This document shows, in pieces, positions 7,616-16,224 of a stretch of DNA of 64,000 nucleotides; position 1 is the stretch's first letter; each line of letters opens with the position of its first letter. This DNA comes from an uncultured Verrucomicrobiota bacterium. GTDB lineage: Bacteria > Verrucomicrobiota > Verrucomicrobiia > Limisphaerales > UBA9464. The notes under the pieces were generated by a model. It worked only from the letters and a program-made list of their open reading frames with translations, searched no databases and was not told the DNA's origin. Where the stretch lies: positions 62,001 through 126,000 of the forward strand of contig CAIVQH010000016.1 of the NCBI GenBank assembly GCA_903907995.1, in the 5' to 3' direction. The position numbers were made by a program, and so were the translations under genes.

Positions 7616-8818
7616 ATGAAGAGATCTTTCATGATCAGGCGAATGCCAGTCCGGCTGGCCCTGGGAGGGCTCGCATTGTTGCTGGGCCTGCTGATATGGC
7701 TGCCCTGCGTTCATTGGGTATTCCGCCCGGCGATGGGCGAGGTGCGGAGTGATGCGGGAATTCCTCCCCGGGCGAAAGAACTGGCGGCGCGTCAATTGCG
7801 GCTTTGGAACGATCCGGTGGCCCGCGAAGCCGAACTCGCGCGGATGCGAAGCACCAATCCGGAGTGGGATTTCATGGGGCGCGCCTTCCTCGTGCTGGCA
7901 TTGGCGGAGATGTCGCTGCGGGAGCCCGCGTTGCAGGCCACTAACCTCGCGACCATGGATTTTGTGATCGAGGACACCCTCCGGCTCGAGCGTGAACGTT
8001 CGATGCATGCTTTCCTCATGCCGTATTCCCGGAGCCGGCCCTTTGTGCGGCAGCCGGAACGCAGCCTGTTCATCGATTCTGAAATCGCGCTGATGCTCGG
8101 CGCCCGCCGGTTGGTGGCCGAGAAGCCGGGATTTGGGCCCCTGATGACGGAACGCATCACGGCCATGGCGGAGCGGTTGCAGCAAAGCCCGGCGCTGGCC
8201 GTTGAGAGTTATCCCGATGAGTGCTGGCTGTTTGACCATGCAATGGCCCTCGCCGCGTTCCGCGTCGCGGACGTGCTCGATGGCACGGATCATCGCGCGC
8301 TGACCCAGGCTTGGCTGGCGAACGCAAAGCGCACGCTCATTCATCCGCTGACCGGGATGCTGGTCTCCAATTACACGGCGAAGGGGCAGCCGATGGTCGG
8401 GCCGGAGGGTTCTTCCATCTGGGTGGCGGTGCACTGCCTGCGGCTGGTGGACGAGGAGTTCGCCCGGGATCAGTACCGGCGCGCCCGCCGCGAGCTTGGC
8501 CGCGAGCTGCTGGGCTTCGGCTGGTCGCGCGAATGGCCGCTTTCCTGGCGGGACCATCCCAACGTGGATTCGGGCGCGGTAATCCCGGTGCTCGACGCCA
8601 GCGCCGGCGGCAGCGGGCTGGCCTTCGTGGCCGCAAGTTCGTTCCGGGATGAGGAGTTCCTCCTCAAACTGCATACCTCGCTGGAGTTCGCCGCCTTCCC
8701 ACAGCGTCAGGCCGGCGAAGTGCGCTATTGTGCCAGCAACCAGGTCGGGGACGCTGCGCTGCTGTATTCGCTTGTGATCGGGCCAATGTGGGATCGGCTG
8801 AAAGGGGGACGAAAATGA
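7616..8818 (+). CDS. Signal-anchored all-helical protein, possible alpha/alpha-toroid enzyme
   Basis: About 400 residues: an N-terminal anchor (LALGGLALLLGLLIWLPC) followed by a long helical domain. Recurrent aromatic and acidic segments (DECWLFDHAMALAAF, GPEGSSIWVAVHCL, SGLAFVAASSF) recall (alpha/alpha)6-barrel enzymes such as the linalool dehydratase-like family, but I cannot confirm this. ATG at 7616 is preferred; ATG at 7631 with AGAG upstream is the alternative, and a TTG at 7580 is less likely. The stop overlaps the next ATG by four bases, so the two genes are coupled. If it is an enzyme, it works outside or at the membrane. Confidence 0.55.
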   Translation: MKRSFMIRRMPVRLALGGLALLLGLLIWLPCVHWVFRPAMGEVRSDAGIPPRAKELAARQLRLWNDPVAREAELARMRSTNPEWDFMGRAFLVLALAEMSLREPALQATNLATMDFVIEDTLRLERERSMHAFLMPYSRSRPFVRQPERSLFIDSEIALMLGARRLVAEKPGFGPLMTERITAMAERLQQSPALAVESYPDECWLFDHAMALAAFRVADVLDGTDHRALTQAWLANAKRTLIHPLTGMLVSNYTAKGQPMVGPEGSSIWVAVHCLRLVDEEFARDQYRRARRELGRELLGFGWSREWPLSWRDHPNVDSGAVIPVLDASAGGSGLAFVAASSFRDEEFLLKLHTSLEFAAFPQRQAGEVRYCASNQVGDAALLYSLVIGPMWDRLKGGRK

Positions 8819-9075
8819 AAACCATCCATTGGCCACGCGGCTTTGCGTTCAACTGCGCCGTAACCATACTTGTGATCTGGCTGGTACTGCATGTGCTGGG
8901 CTGGCGCGAAAGTGTGTCGGTGCTCTCCGGAACCTTGCCAGCTGGTTGGAACCGCGAAGCCGCAGCCTGGTGCGCCTTCAGTTATCTGCTGGCCTATTTT
9001 GGGGTCGTGCTGGTGACTCCGGCGTTGTTGTTGTCGGCGTTGTTCCGCTGGCTGCTGGATCGGTCCAAGGCCTGA
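8815..9075 (+). CDS. Small two-segment membrane protein
   Basis: 86 residues with hydrophobic segments at about 10-30 and 52-75. A GGGGG tract lies eight bases before the ATG, which overlaps the previous stop (ATGA), so it is probably made together with the helical protein. No family recognised. Confidence 0.6.
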   Translation: MKTIHWPRGFAFNCAVTILVIWLVLHVLGWRESVSVLSGTLPAGWNREAAAWCAFSYLLAYFGVVLVTPALLLSALFRWLLDRSKA

Positions 9076-9180
9076 GGAGTTGCCTCTTTGCCGGAGTTAG
9101 GCTGGTTTCTGTCCTTCAACATCCCAGCACGCCTATCTGCGGTTGAAGTTTTGCCTTCTCTCAAACGTCAAGCTGCCTTC

Positions 9181-9711
9181 ATGAACCACTCTGCCGTGCT
9201 TTTACGCCGCCTTCGCAACTGGACCTGGCTCTTCATGGTCGGACTCGTGCTGAGCGGGCTGACGGCCATTCCCATTCAGGGCCTGTTTGATTGGCTGGCC
9301 AGCTGGCTGGGTTCGGATTTCGGTGGCGGCGGCATGGTTCCAGAGTTCGCCGCAAAGTGGCTGGCCCACGCCTATGTCGGCATCAGCGTCACCAGCCACA
9401 GCGCGCCCTTTGTCTGGTATGGCACGGACTGGCTGGCGTTTGGCCACTTCGTGATCGCGCTCTCGTTCGTCGGGGCGCTGCGGGATCCGGTGCGCAACCG
9501 GTGGCTCTATCAGTTCGCGATGCTGGCCTGTGTCGCGGTGGTGCCGTGGGCGATGGGGTTCGGCGCGGTGCGCGGGATTCCGCTGTGGTGGCGTCTGGTG
9601 GACTCCTCGTTCGGCGTGCTGGGTTTCGTGCCCGCGTGGCGCTGCTGGGGTTGGAGCGGGGAGCTGGAAAAACTGAACGCGGCCAAACCCGCTGTCACGC
9701 CGACGCCGTAG
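9181..9711 (+). CDS. Four-segment membrane protein of unknown function
   Basis: 176 residues with about four membrane segments (near 15-35, 75-95, 105-120, 130-150) and conserved-looking polar patches such as SHSAPFVWYGTDWLAFGHF. The ATG at 9181 begins a normal positively charged N-terminus before the first segment; an earlier in-frame start at 9088 would add 31 residues of poor quality. The region 9076-9180 shows nothing else. Function unknown. Confidence 0.65.
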   Translation: MNHSAVLLRRLRNWTWLFMVGLVLSGLTAIPIQGLFDWLASWLGSDFGGGGMVPEFAAKWLAHAYVGISVTSHSAPFVWYGTDWLAFGHFVIALSFVGALRDPVRNRWLYQFAMLACVAVVPWAMGFGAVRGIPLWWRLVDSSFGVLGFVPAWRCWGWSGELEKLNAAKPAVTPTP

Positions 9712-9717
9712 CCTTAA

Positions 9718-9861
9718 GGGAGGGCGTGGTTCCACCCGCGCCCCAATCAATTCACGCCAAGGGTGTGCGGATTATTTTGGCGGTGCGAATCAGGCGCTGG
9801 TCATCCAACGTTTCCGGCGGAGAAGAATATGGAGCGCGGGTGGAACCGCGCTCTCCCTCCC
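9718..9861. repeat. Pair of inverted REP-like hairpins
   Basis: Two 27-base elements (9718-9744 and 9831-9857, flanking similarity to 9861) face each other and match in reverse complement at 24 of 27 positions. Each is itself a hairpin: GGGCGTGG-TTCCAC-CCGCGCCC and GAGCGCGG-GTGGAA-CCGCGCTC. This is the layout of a REP pair (BIME-like). They fill most of the 223-base gap between the membrane-protein gene and the oxidoreductase gene. They could also act as RNA hairpins at the 3' end of the upstream operon. Confidence 0.65.
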
Positions 9862-9934
9862 GATTGCATATCGCAAATGCGGAGGTTCGGTTTTCCCTTC
9901 GCACCGCCCCATCGCCTTTTGCACACTGACGGCC

Positions 9935-10972
9935 ATGAGCATCAACGTCGGCATGGTGGGCACGGGTTTCATGGCCGTGGCGCATCTCAAGGCCTGGGCC
10001 AAGGTTCCGGGCGTACGGGTTGCCGCCCTGTGCAATCCCAGCGGGCGCAATCTGGACGGCAATTTCGCCGGGGTCGGTGGGAACGTGGGCGACGGCGAGG
10101 GGTTCCGTCTCGACATGACGGGCGTGAAGACATTCCGCGACCCCGCCCAACTCTTCGCCGATCCCGACATCCAGATCGTCGATATCACCACGCCGACGAA
10201 GACGCACGAGTCGCTCACGATCGCGGCGCTGGCCGCCGGCAAGCACACGCTGATTGAGAAACCGGTGGCCGGCACGGCGACCGAGGCCCGGCGCATTGCG
10301 GCTGCGGCGGCCGAAGCCGCCAAGCGAGGTGTCTTCCTGATGCCAGCCCACTGTCTGCGGTTCTGGCCCGAATGGGCCTGGGTGGGCGCCGCGATTGCCG
10401 ATGGCCGCTATGGCCGGGTGTTGAGCGCGCGCTTCCGACGGGTCGCACAACCGCCCGGATGGGGGCGTGCACATTTTCTGGAGGGTGCGACGAGCGGCGG
10501 CGCGCTCTTTGACCTGCATATCCACGACGCGGATTTCGTGCAGTTTTGCTTCGGCAAGCCGCGCGCTGTTTTTGCCTCCGGCCACACGAAAGTCAGCGGT
10601 GCGATCGACCATGTGCTCGCCGTCTATCAGGTCCAGGGCGGCGCGACCGTCAGCGCTGAAGGCAGCTGGGCGATGAGCGACGGCTTCGGCTTCAACATGT
10701 CCTACACGGTGAATTTCGAGCGGGCCACGGCCGATTTCGACGGCGGGCGGGGTGCGGAGGCGCTGAAACTCTTCGTTCCGGGACAGAAACCAGAAGTGCT
10801 GCACCCGGCGGGAGGCGATGGCTACATCGGCGAACTCAGCTACTTCGCCGAATGCGTCCGCACCGGTCGCGCGCCCACGATTGTGACTGCCAACGATGGC
10901 GCCGATGCCGTGGCGCTGTGTGAGGCGGAGGCAGAATCCATCCGGTCAGGGCGTTTGGTCACGATTGCCTGA
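9935..10972 (+). CDS. Gfo/Idh/MocA family NAD(P)-dependent oxidoreductase
   Basis: 345 residues. The N-terminal Rossmann fold has GTGFMA at about residues 8-13. The family's EKP motif (LIEKPVAG, near residue 108) carries the catalytic lysine, and the second domain has GGALFDLHIHDADF with the usual histidines. The family oxidises or reduces sugars, inositols and related polyols using NAD(P); the exact substrate cannot be read. It is followed after seven bases by a HAD hydrolase gene and then an unknown gene, so the three probably form one operon acting on a sugar or sugar phosphate. Confidence 0.88.
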   Translation: MSINVGMVGTGFMAVAHLKAWAKVPGVRVAALCNPSGRNLDGNFAGVGGNVGDGEGFRLDMTGVKTFRDPAQLFADPDIQIVDITTPTKTHESLTIAALAAGKHTLIEKPVAGTATEARRIAAAAAEAAKRGVFLMPAHCLRFWPEWAWVGAAIADGRYGRVLSARFRRVAQPPGWGRAHFLEGATSGGALFDLHIHDADFVQFCFGKPRAVFASGHTKVSGAIDHVLAVYQVQGGATVSAEGSWAMSDGFGFNMSYTVNFERATADFDGGRGAEALKLFVPGQKPEVLHPAGGDGYIGELSYFAECVRTGRAPTIVTANDGADAVALCEAEAESIRSGRLVTIA

Positions 10973-10979
10973 TCTAGCC

Positions 10980-11786
10980 ATGGAACTTCGTCCAGGCTTC
11001 CGACCACATCATCGGCTCACGCACGTCGTCTTCGACTGGGACGGCACGCTTTCGCTCATCCGCGCCGGCTGGGGTGAGGTGATGCTGGCCCAGTGGCTGG
11101 CGCTGATTCCCCGGCTGCCTGGTGAATCGGCAGAGCAGATCCGGCACCTCGCGCATGATGACATCTGGCGGCTGAACGGGAAGCCCTCGATCCACCAGGC
11201 CGCCCAACTGGCCGAGCGCATCCAGGAACGGGGTGGTCAGCCCCTCACTGCTGTGGAGTACGAGAATGACTACCAGCGTCGGCTTGCCGAAGTGGTAGGG
11301 GCCCGGCTGGCGGCGGTACGTTCGGGGACGGCCGCATCCGATGCCTGGCTGGTCTCCGGCGCGCGGCGGGCCATCGATTCCCTGGCCGCAGGCGGCCTGC
11401 GGCTGCATGTGGTGAGCGGCACGCAACGCCGCTTTGTGGTCGAGGAGGCGGAAGCGCTGGGTGTGGCGCAACATTTTGGTGGGCGCATCCATGGACCGAC
11501 GAGCGAGCACGACACGGCCTATTCCAAGCGCGGCGTTCTGGACACCATCGTGCGGGACTTCGGCATCGGCGGCGACCAACTGCTTGCATTCGGCGATGGC
11601 CACGTCGAGATCGAGCAGACGAAGCTCGTTGGTGGCTTGGCCGTCGCGGTGGCCACCGATGAGTCCGAGTTTCATTCCGGCCGGATCGACGCCCCGAAGC
11701 GCGACCGGCTGATGGGCGTGGGCGCGGATATCTGCATTCCGGATTTCCGCGAACTGGACGCGCTGCTGCCGGTGCTGTTTCCCTAG
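10980..11786 (+). CDS. HAD-superfamily hydrolase, probable phosphatase
   Basis: 268 residues. HAD motif I is DWDGTLS (near residue 19-25, nucleophile Asp present), motif II lies in LHVVSGT, the lysine of motif III in AYSKRGVL, and motif IV is AFGDGHVEIEQTK. A cap region of about 90 helical residues separates motifs I and II. Substrate unknown; the neighbouring oxidoreductase suggests a phosphorylated sugar or polyol. ATG at 10980 is seven bases after the previous stop. The stop lies within six bases of the next start. Confidence 0.8.
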   Translation: MELRPGFRPHHRLTHVVFDWDGTLSLIRAGWGEVMLAQWLALIPRLPGESAEQIRHLAHDDIWRLNGKPSIHQAAQLAERIQERGGQPLTAVEYENDYQRRLAEVVGARLAAVRSGTAASDAWLVSGARRAIDSLAAGGLRLHVVSGTQRRFVVEEAEALGVAQHFGGRIHGPTSEHDTAYSKRGVLDTIVRDFGIGGDQLLAFGDGHVEIEQTKLVGGLAVAVATDESEFHSGRIDAPKRDRLMGVGADICIPDFRELDALLPVLFP

Positions 11787-11791
11787 TGCCC

Positions 11792-12892
11792 ATGCCACCG
11801 CTGGACCTCAGCCGCCTGAAGGTGCTTCCGCTTGCCAGCCGGAAGAGCCTTACCCACGTCGAAGACATTCTCGTCGCGCCGGATTCCGCCCCGAAACCCG
11901 TGACGCCCGCGCTCGCCGCTTCCATCCGTGAGGCGGCGACGCGCATCCGGACCGCCCGGGAACGCGACGCGCAGGTGATCCTCATGTATGGCGCGCACCT
12001 GCTGCGCAACGGCGCAGCTCAGATCGTCGGCGAGCTGATGCGGCGTGGTTTTGTGACGCATCTCGCGACGAACGGCGCGGGAACCATCCACGACTGGGAA
12101 TATGCCTGGATGGGCAGCTCGACCGAGAGCGTGGAGGAGAATGTCGCCACGGGCACGTTTGGGACCTGGGACGAAACCGGTCGCAACATCCATCTCGCGC
12201 TGCTGACCGGTGCGCTGCTTGGCCTCGGCTACGGCCGCGCGCTCGGCAAGTTCATCGACGAGGACGGCTGCGACGTGCCCTCCGTGCGGATGCTCACGCA
12301 CCTGGTGACCGAGTTCATCGGCGATCCGATGGCGGCGGCCGGCTGCGAACTGCTGGCCACCATGCAGCGGTTTGGAATCGAGCCCGGCCGCCTTGATATC
12401 CCGCATGGCTGGAAGCAGGGCAGCATCCTGGCCCAGGCCTGGCGTTGCAGCGTGCCGGTGACGGTGCATCCGGGCATCGGCTACGACATCATCTCGTGCC
12501 ACCCGATGTTCAATGGCGCGGCCATCGGCCGGGCGGCCGCGGAAGATTTCCGGCTGTTTGCCGGTGCCGTCGAGGGGCTGGACGACGGTGTGGTGCTGTC
12601 GGTCGGTTCGGCGATCATGGCCCCGCAGGTCTTCGAGAAGAGCCTGAGCTGCGTCCACAACCTACGGTTTCAGGCCAATCGCCCGCCTGTCCACGGCCAC
12701 AGCATCTACGTGGTGGATTTGCAGGATGGCGGTGGCTGGGACTGGTCACAGGGCGAACCGCCGAAGACCAATCCCGCGTACTATCTGCGCTTCTGCAAGA
12801 GCTTCTCGCGGATGGGTGGCGCGATGAACTACCTGCAGTGTGACAACGTGACCTTCGTCCACCACCTCTTCCACGAGCTGATCCGGGGCTAG
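11792..12892 (+). CDS. Conserved protein of unknown function, possible NAD-binding fold
   Basis: 366 residues, soluble. Conserved-looking blocks include MYGAHLLRNGAAQIVGELM, THLATNGAGTIHDWEYAW, and HPGIGYDIISCHPMFNG. The His-Asp and Gly-rich blocks recall the deoxyhypusine-synthase-like NAD-binding fold, but I do not recognise a characterised family. ATG at 11792 is preferred; a GTG at 11786 overlapping the previous stop would add two residues. Last gene of the oxidoreductase/HAD operon. Its stop codon shares the four bases CTAG (12889-12892) with the stop of hprK on the other strand. Confidence 0.6.
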   Translation: MPPLDLSRLKVLPLASRKSLTHVEDILVAPDSAPKPVTPALAASIREAATRIRTARERDAQVILMYGAHLLRNGAAQIVGELMRRGFVTHLATNGAGTIHDWEYAWMGSSTESVEENVATGTFGTWDETGRNIHLALLTGALLGLGYGRALGKFIDEDGCDVPSVRMLTHLVTEFIGDPMAAAGCELLATMQRFGIEPGRLDIPHGWKQGSILAQAWRCSVPVTVHPGIGYDIISCHPMFNGAAIGRAAAEDFRLFAGAVEGLDDGVVLSVGSAIMAPQVFEKSLSCVHNLRFQANRPPVHGHSIYVVDLQDGGGWDWSQGEPPKTNPAYYLRFCKSFSRMGGAMNYLQCDNVTFVHHLFHELIRG

Positions 12893-13830
12893 AGCGGCTT
12901 GGCCATCTTCGCGGCCAGCCGGGCGGTGAAGGATTCGGCGGCGTTGTAGCCGGAGAGTTTCAGCTTGGTCTGCAGCGCGGCGATCTCGATCAGGTTGGCG
13001 AGGTCGCGACCGGGTCGGACCGGGATCGTCATGCGCGGAATCTGCTGGCCGAGCAGTTCGGTGGTTGCCTGTTCCAGTCCCAGGCGGTCCACCTCCGCAG
13101 AGTCATCCCAATGCTGGAGCGTGATGAGCAGGTTGATGCTCTTCTCGTGGCGGATGGCGCCGACCCCAAACATCGCGGCCACGTCAATGATGCCGATGCC
13201 GCGCACTTCCATGAGGTTGCGCCCGATATCCTTGGAGGTGCCCATGACATCCAGGCCGTCCTCAAGCCGGAGGAGGACGACATCGTCCGCGACGAGGCTG
13301 TGGCCTCGTTCCAGCAGGCCGAGCACCGCCTCGCTTTTGCCGATGCCGCTGACCCCCTGGATGACCACCCCGATGCCCTGGATGTCCACCATGCAGCCGT
13401 GCAGCTGGCCGCGCGGGGCGAAGAGATTCTCCAGCGCGAGCGTGGCGCGGCTGATGAACTTCATCGTGATCAGCCCGGTGGTGAAGAGCGGCACGTCATG
13501 GCGCTCGGCCGCCTCGATGAAGAGCCGGCCCGGCTTCAGGTCGCGGCACAGCACCATGCAGGGAATGTGATGCTTGAACAGCTCGTCCACCCGCCCGCGT
13601 TGGACCTCGGTGTCCAGTGAGCGGAGGTAGGCGGTTTCGACGTTGCCCACGACCTGGACCCGCTTGGGGGCGAAGTAGCGCTTGAAGCCCGCAAGCGCGA
13701 GACCGGGGCGGTTCACGGTCGGCTCCCGGATGATGCGCTTGAGCCCGGCCGCGCCGGCGACGAGCTGCAACCCCAGCTCAATCGCGTGCCGGGTATAAAA
13801 CTGTTCGACCGTGAGGTTGGTGGCGGACAT
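12889..13830 (-). CDS. hprK: HPr kinase/phosphorylase
   Basis: 313 residues, the usual length. It phosphorylates and dephosphorylates the phosphocarrier HPr on serine. The P-loop GVSGIGKS is at residues 159-166, the HPrK signature MEVRGIGIIDV at 207-217, and the catalytic region HGCMVDI near 144. In organisms lacking a sugar-importing phosphotransferase system, HprK is often encoded near lipopolysaccharide and rpoN-type genes, as here beside the lpt cluster, where it may control carbon and envelope metabolism. A toxin-antitoxin pair now separates it from lptB. No HPr gene is in the window. Confidence 0.95.
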   Translation of the reverse strand: MSATNLTVEQFYTRHAIELGLQLVAGAAGLKRIIREPTVNRPGLALAGFKRYFAPKRVQVVGNVETAYLRSLDTEVQRGRVDELFKHHIPCMVLCRDLKPGRLFIEAAERHDVPLFTTGLITMKFISRATLALENLFAPRGQLHGCMVDIQGIGVVIQGVSGIGKSEAVLGLLERGHSLVADDVVLLRLEDGLDVMGTSKDIGRNLMEVRGIGIIDVAAMFGVGAIRHEKSINLLITLQHWDDSAEVDRLGLEQATTELLGQQIPRMTIPVRPGRDLANLIEIAALQTKLKLSGYNAAESFTARLAAKMAKPL

Positions 13831-13843
13831 GGCGGGGGCAAAG

Positions 13844-14161
13844 TCAGATCAATTCCAGTTCCGTCGCAAGCTTGTGTCGCAGGGCGGACAATTGAAGGGG
13901 CGGCATGAAACCCAGCCTTTGGATCAGCTTTGGCAACGAAACGGGTTGCACCTGCTGGAGGTGGAAGACGCCCTGTTTCAAGAAAGCCAGGTCAGCGTTA
14001 AATTCCCAGCGGTTGTGGCGTACGGCAGTGGTGTGAGGAACGATCAGGACCAAGGCCAGCCCATCATCACCAGGGTAGCGGCTCAAAAGCAGGACTGGGC
14101 GTGTCTTGGCCGCATAACCCAGATCTGCGAGCCATATTTCACCGGGACTCGGCCGTGGCAT
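13844..14161 (-). CDS. MazF/PemK-type toxin, probable endoribonuclease
   Basis: 105 residues. The start MPRPSPGEIWLADLG followed by TRPVLLLS and VLIVPHTT matches the MazF/PemK fold, whose members cut mRNA. The ATG at 14161 sits inside the 3' end of the antitoxin gene (23-base overlap), the usual coupled arrangement. The C-terminus VSLPKLIQRLGFMPP fits the last helix of the family. A longer reading to 14266 is open but has no support. Confidence 0.8.
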   Translation of the reverse strand: MPRPSPGEIWLADLGYAAKTRPVLLLSRYPGDDGLALVLIVPHTTAVRHNRWEFNADLAFLKQGVFHLQQVQPVSLPKLIQRLGFMPPLQLSALRHKLATELELI

Positions 14162-14327
14162 CTTGGGCCTCCAGGTGGTCGAGCAGTCTGAAGTTCTCCG
14201 CTGCGGCGCGATCGCAGTCGTCCAACGTTCGCCGGTCCTCCTCCAGGTCGAAGATGAGGCGGGCAATGTGCCGGCGTTCCGAATGAGAGAGCTTCGGCAG
14301 TTCGGCGGCGATCTCGCTGGCGCTCAT
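14139..14327 (-). CDS. Antitoxin partner of the MazF-type toxin
   Basis: 62 residues, highly charged and helical (LSHSERRHIARLIFDLEED), directly upstream of and overlapping the toxin gene by 23 bases. Size, charge and position fit an antitoxin. No clear DNA-binding motif is seen, so it could be of the short helical type that only wraps the toxin. ATG at 14327 is preferred over a TTG at 14363. Confidence 0.7.
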   Translation of the reverse strand: MSASEIAAELPKLSHSERRHIARLIFDLEEDRRTLDDCDRAAAENFRLLDHLEAQDATAESR

Positions 14328-14372
14328 GGGTTGACTTGTAGCTGGAGTGTTGCGCGTTGGCAAAGCGCGGTT

Positions 14373-15110
14373 TCAGACGTTAAAATCCGGACCGAGGTAA
14401 ATGTCGCGGGCCTTGGGATTGTTGGCCAGATAGTCAGCCGTGCCCTCGATCATGACCTTGCCCTTCACGATGATGTAGCCACGGTCGATGAGCTTGAGCA
14501 TCTCCCGTGCGCTGTGGTCGGTGATCAGGATGCCCAGGCCGCGGTCGCGCAGGCGGCGGATGATCTTCTGCACCTCGTAAACGGCGATGGGGTCGATGCC
14601 GGCGAAGGGTTCGTCGAGCAGCAGCAGCTTGGGACTGGTGACGAGCGCACGGGTGATTTCGAGCCGTCGTTTTTCACCACCGCTGAGCTGGTAGGCGTAA
14701 CTCTTAGCCAATGACGTGAGGTCCAGTTCGCCAAGCAGGTGACGCAGGCGGATGGCGCGTTCCTGCCGGCTGCCCTCGCAGGTCTCCAGGATGGCGAGGA
14801 TGTTCTGCTCGACGGTGAGCTTCCGGAAGACACTCGGTTCCTGGGTGAGGTACCCGATCCCCAACCGGGCTCGCTCATGCATCGGCAGTCCGGTGATGTC
14901 CTGCCCGTTGAATTGCACGCCGCCCTCGTCGGGCCGTACCAGTCCGACCGCCATGTTGAAGCTCGTGGTCTTGCCGGCGCCATTCGGCCCGAGCAGGCCG
15001 ACAATCTCGCCGGCGTTCACATGCACCGACACGCCATCCACCACACGCCGCCCCTTGTAGGCCTTGGCGAGTGTGTCGAGCGTGAGCAGACGCTGGGGTT
15101 CGTTCGGCAT
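14373..15110 (-). CDS. lptB: Lipopolysaccharide export ATPase LptB
   Basis: 245 residues. Cytoplasmic ATPase of the LptB2FG transporter that extracts lipopolysaccharide from the inner membrane. P-loop GPNGAGKT at 41-48, signature LSGGEKRR at 142-149, Walker B LLLLDEPFAG at 162-171, switch histidine in ILITDHS. Length and sequence match LptB rather than branched-chain amino acid ATPases, and the neighbours lptA, lptC and kdsC confirm it. Last gene of the cluster in transcription order. Confidence 0.95.
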   Translation of the reverse strand: MPNEPQRLLTLDTLAKAYKGRRVVDGVSVHVNAGEIVGLLGPNGAGKTTSFNMAVGLVRPDEGGVQFNGQDITGLPMHERARLGIGYLTQEPSVFRKLTVEQNILAILETCEGSRQERAIRLRHLLGELDLTSLAKSYAYQLSGGEKRRLEITRALVTSPKLLLLDEPFAGIDPIAVYEVQKIIRRLRDRGLGILITDHSAREMLKLIDRGYIIVKGKVMIEGTADYLANNPKARDIYLGPDFNV

Positions 15111-15138
15111 CGGGACGGGGCAAGAAAATGGCGGAAGG

Positions 15139-15699
15139 TCAGCGGGCCGTGGGCGAGTTCGTGCGGGGACCGAAAAGGGAGGAGTTCCTGAGCACGCTGG
15201 CCTTCAGGTTGAGGTGGAAACCCTGCTCGCCTTTGAATCCGCCCGAGACGCGGTCGTAAGTCAGGATGGCCGCGGTGATGACGCCTTCCGGAGTCTCGTA
15301 ACGCGGTTGGCCGGTCTCCGGCGAACCGGTCAGCCGCACCGTGTTATTGTTGCCATTGAAAACCGCCTGGAAGGCCAGGGCCCGGTTGGTGGAAAAAAGG
15401 TGGCTGCCGGAAGCGGGCTGGATGGTGAGCAGCACCACGTTGGTGGTCGCAATGATCTGGTCAACGACGCGTTTGCCGACCGTATTGGTGCCCTGCTGGA
15501 AGACGAAATCATCACAACGGAGATCAAGCACACCGGGTTGCACGAGGTGGACGTTGCCCCAGACATGGCCACTGCCGGTCTTCTGCTCGTAGGTGCCCTG
15601 ATCGCCGGTCAGGTCAATGTCGCTGGCCGACGTATCCTCCGCGCGGAGCGCGGCCGGAAGCAGGGCGAGGAGCAGGGGCAGGAGGAAACGGAGGTTCAT
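15139..15699 (-). CDS. lptA: LptA-like periplasmic lipopolysaccharide transport protein
   Basis: 186 residues with a signal peptide (LRFLLPLLLALLPAALRAE). The rest is rich in beta strands with the OstA/LptA pattern (LTGDQGTYEQ, GNVHLVQP, TTNVVLL). In the Lpt bridge, LptA carries lipopolysaccharide across the periplasm. Sequence conservation is weak, as usual for this family, and the call relies partly on its place between lptB and the LptC-like gene. Confidence 0.8.
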   Translation of the reverse strand: MNLRFLLPLLLALLPAALRAEDTSASDIDLTGDQGTYEQKTGSGHVWGNVHLVQPGVLDLRCDDFVFQQGTNTVGKRVVDQIIATTNVVLLTIQPASGSHLFSTNRALAFQAVFNGNNNTVRLTGSPETGQPRYETPEGVITAAILTYDRVSGGFKGEQGFHLNLKASVLRNSSLFGPRTNSPTAR

Positions 15700-15705
15700 G
15701 GAGCG

Positions 15706-16194
15706 CTACGGTTTGGCGGTCGGGGTGGAAGTCGAGGAGGCGGCGCCCAGCGCGCCGGCGCGGAAGGTGACGTGGAGTTTGTTCGAGATCGTGAGCCGCC
15801 CGGACTCGTGGTCCCAGCGGAAGCCCTCGCCGCTGAGGCTGAGCTGCCCATCCGCCTGGGTCACGGCGAGCGGGCCGCTGGAGGTGGCGATTTTGGCCGC
15901 CGCATCCAGAGTGCATTGCGGTGCCGTGCCCACCAATTCCGGCGTGCCATCCTCGCGGGCGGTTTCCACCCGGAATTGCTCGACGTTCACCACTGTTGGC
16001 TGCGCCAGACTGACCGGCTTGAACGCCGTGCCTTTGAACCAGGTGCGCACGACCCCGTTCTTGTCCCGGATCGGGAAACTGTAGCCGGCGGCGGCGGCGG
16101 TCGGGCTTTGCGCCAGGGCCCGGAAAGCCATCAGCAACGTCACGGCGGCAAGGGCCGGGACGGCGGCCAGCGGGGCAATCGAAACGCGCTTCAC
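15706..16194 (-). CDS. lptC: LptC-like membrane-anchored lipopolysaccharide transport protein
   Basis: 162 residues: an N-terminal signal or anchor (LAAVPALAAVTLLMAFRALA) and a beta-rich domain with a C-terminal low-complexity tail (SSTSTPTAKP). Six bases separate it from lptA. LptC normally links LptB2FG to LptA. The assignment is positional plus overall fold, because the primary sequence is divergent. Confidence 0.7.
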   Translation of the reverse strand: MKRVSIAPLAAVPALAAVTLLMAFRALAQSPTAAAAGYSFPIRDKNGVVRTWFKGTAFKPVSLAQPTVVNVEQFRVETAREDGTPELVGTAPQCTLDAAAKIATSSGPLAVTQADGQLSLSGEGFRWDHESGRLTISNKLHVTFRAGALGAASSTSTPTAKP

Positions 16195-16224
16195 AGAAGG
16201 CAGTCTGGCGGCGGGCGGGCGCGG

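Noticed and set aside
7406..8836. 476-codon minus-strand open frame opposite the signal-anchored helical protein
   Set aside because: The plus frame has a signal anchor and coupled neighbours; the minus frame shows no recognisable feature.
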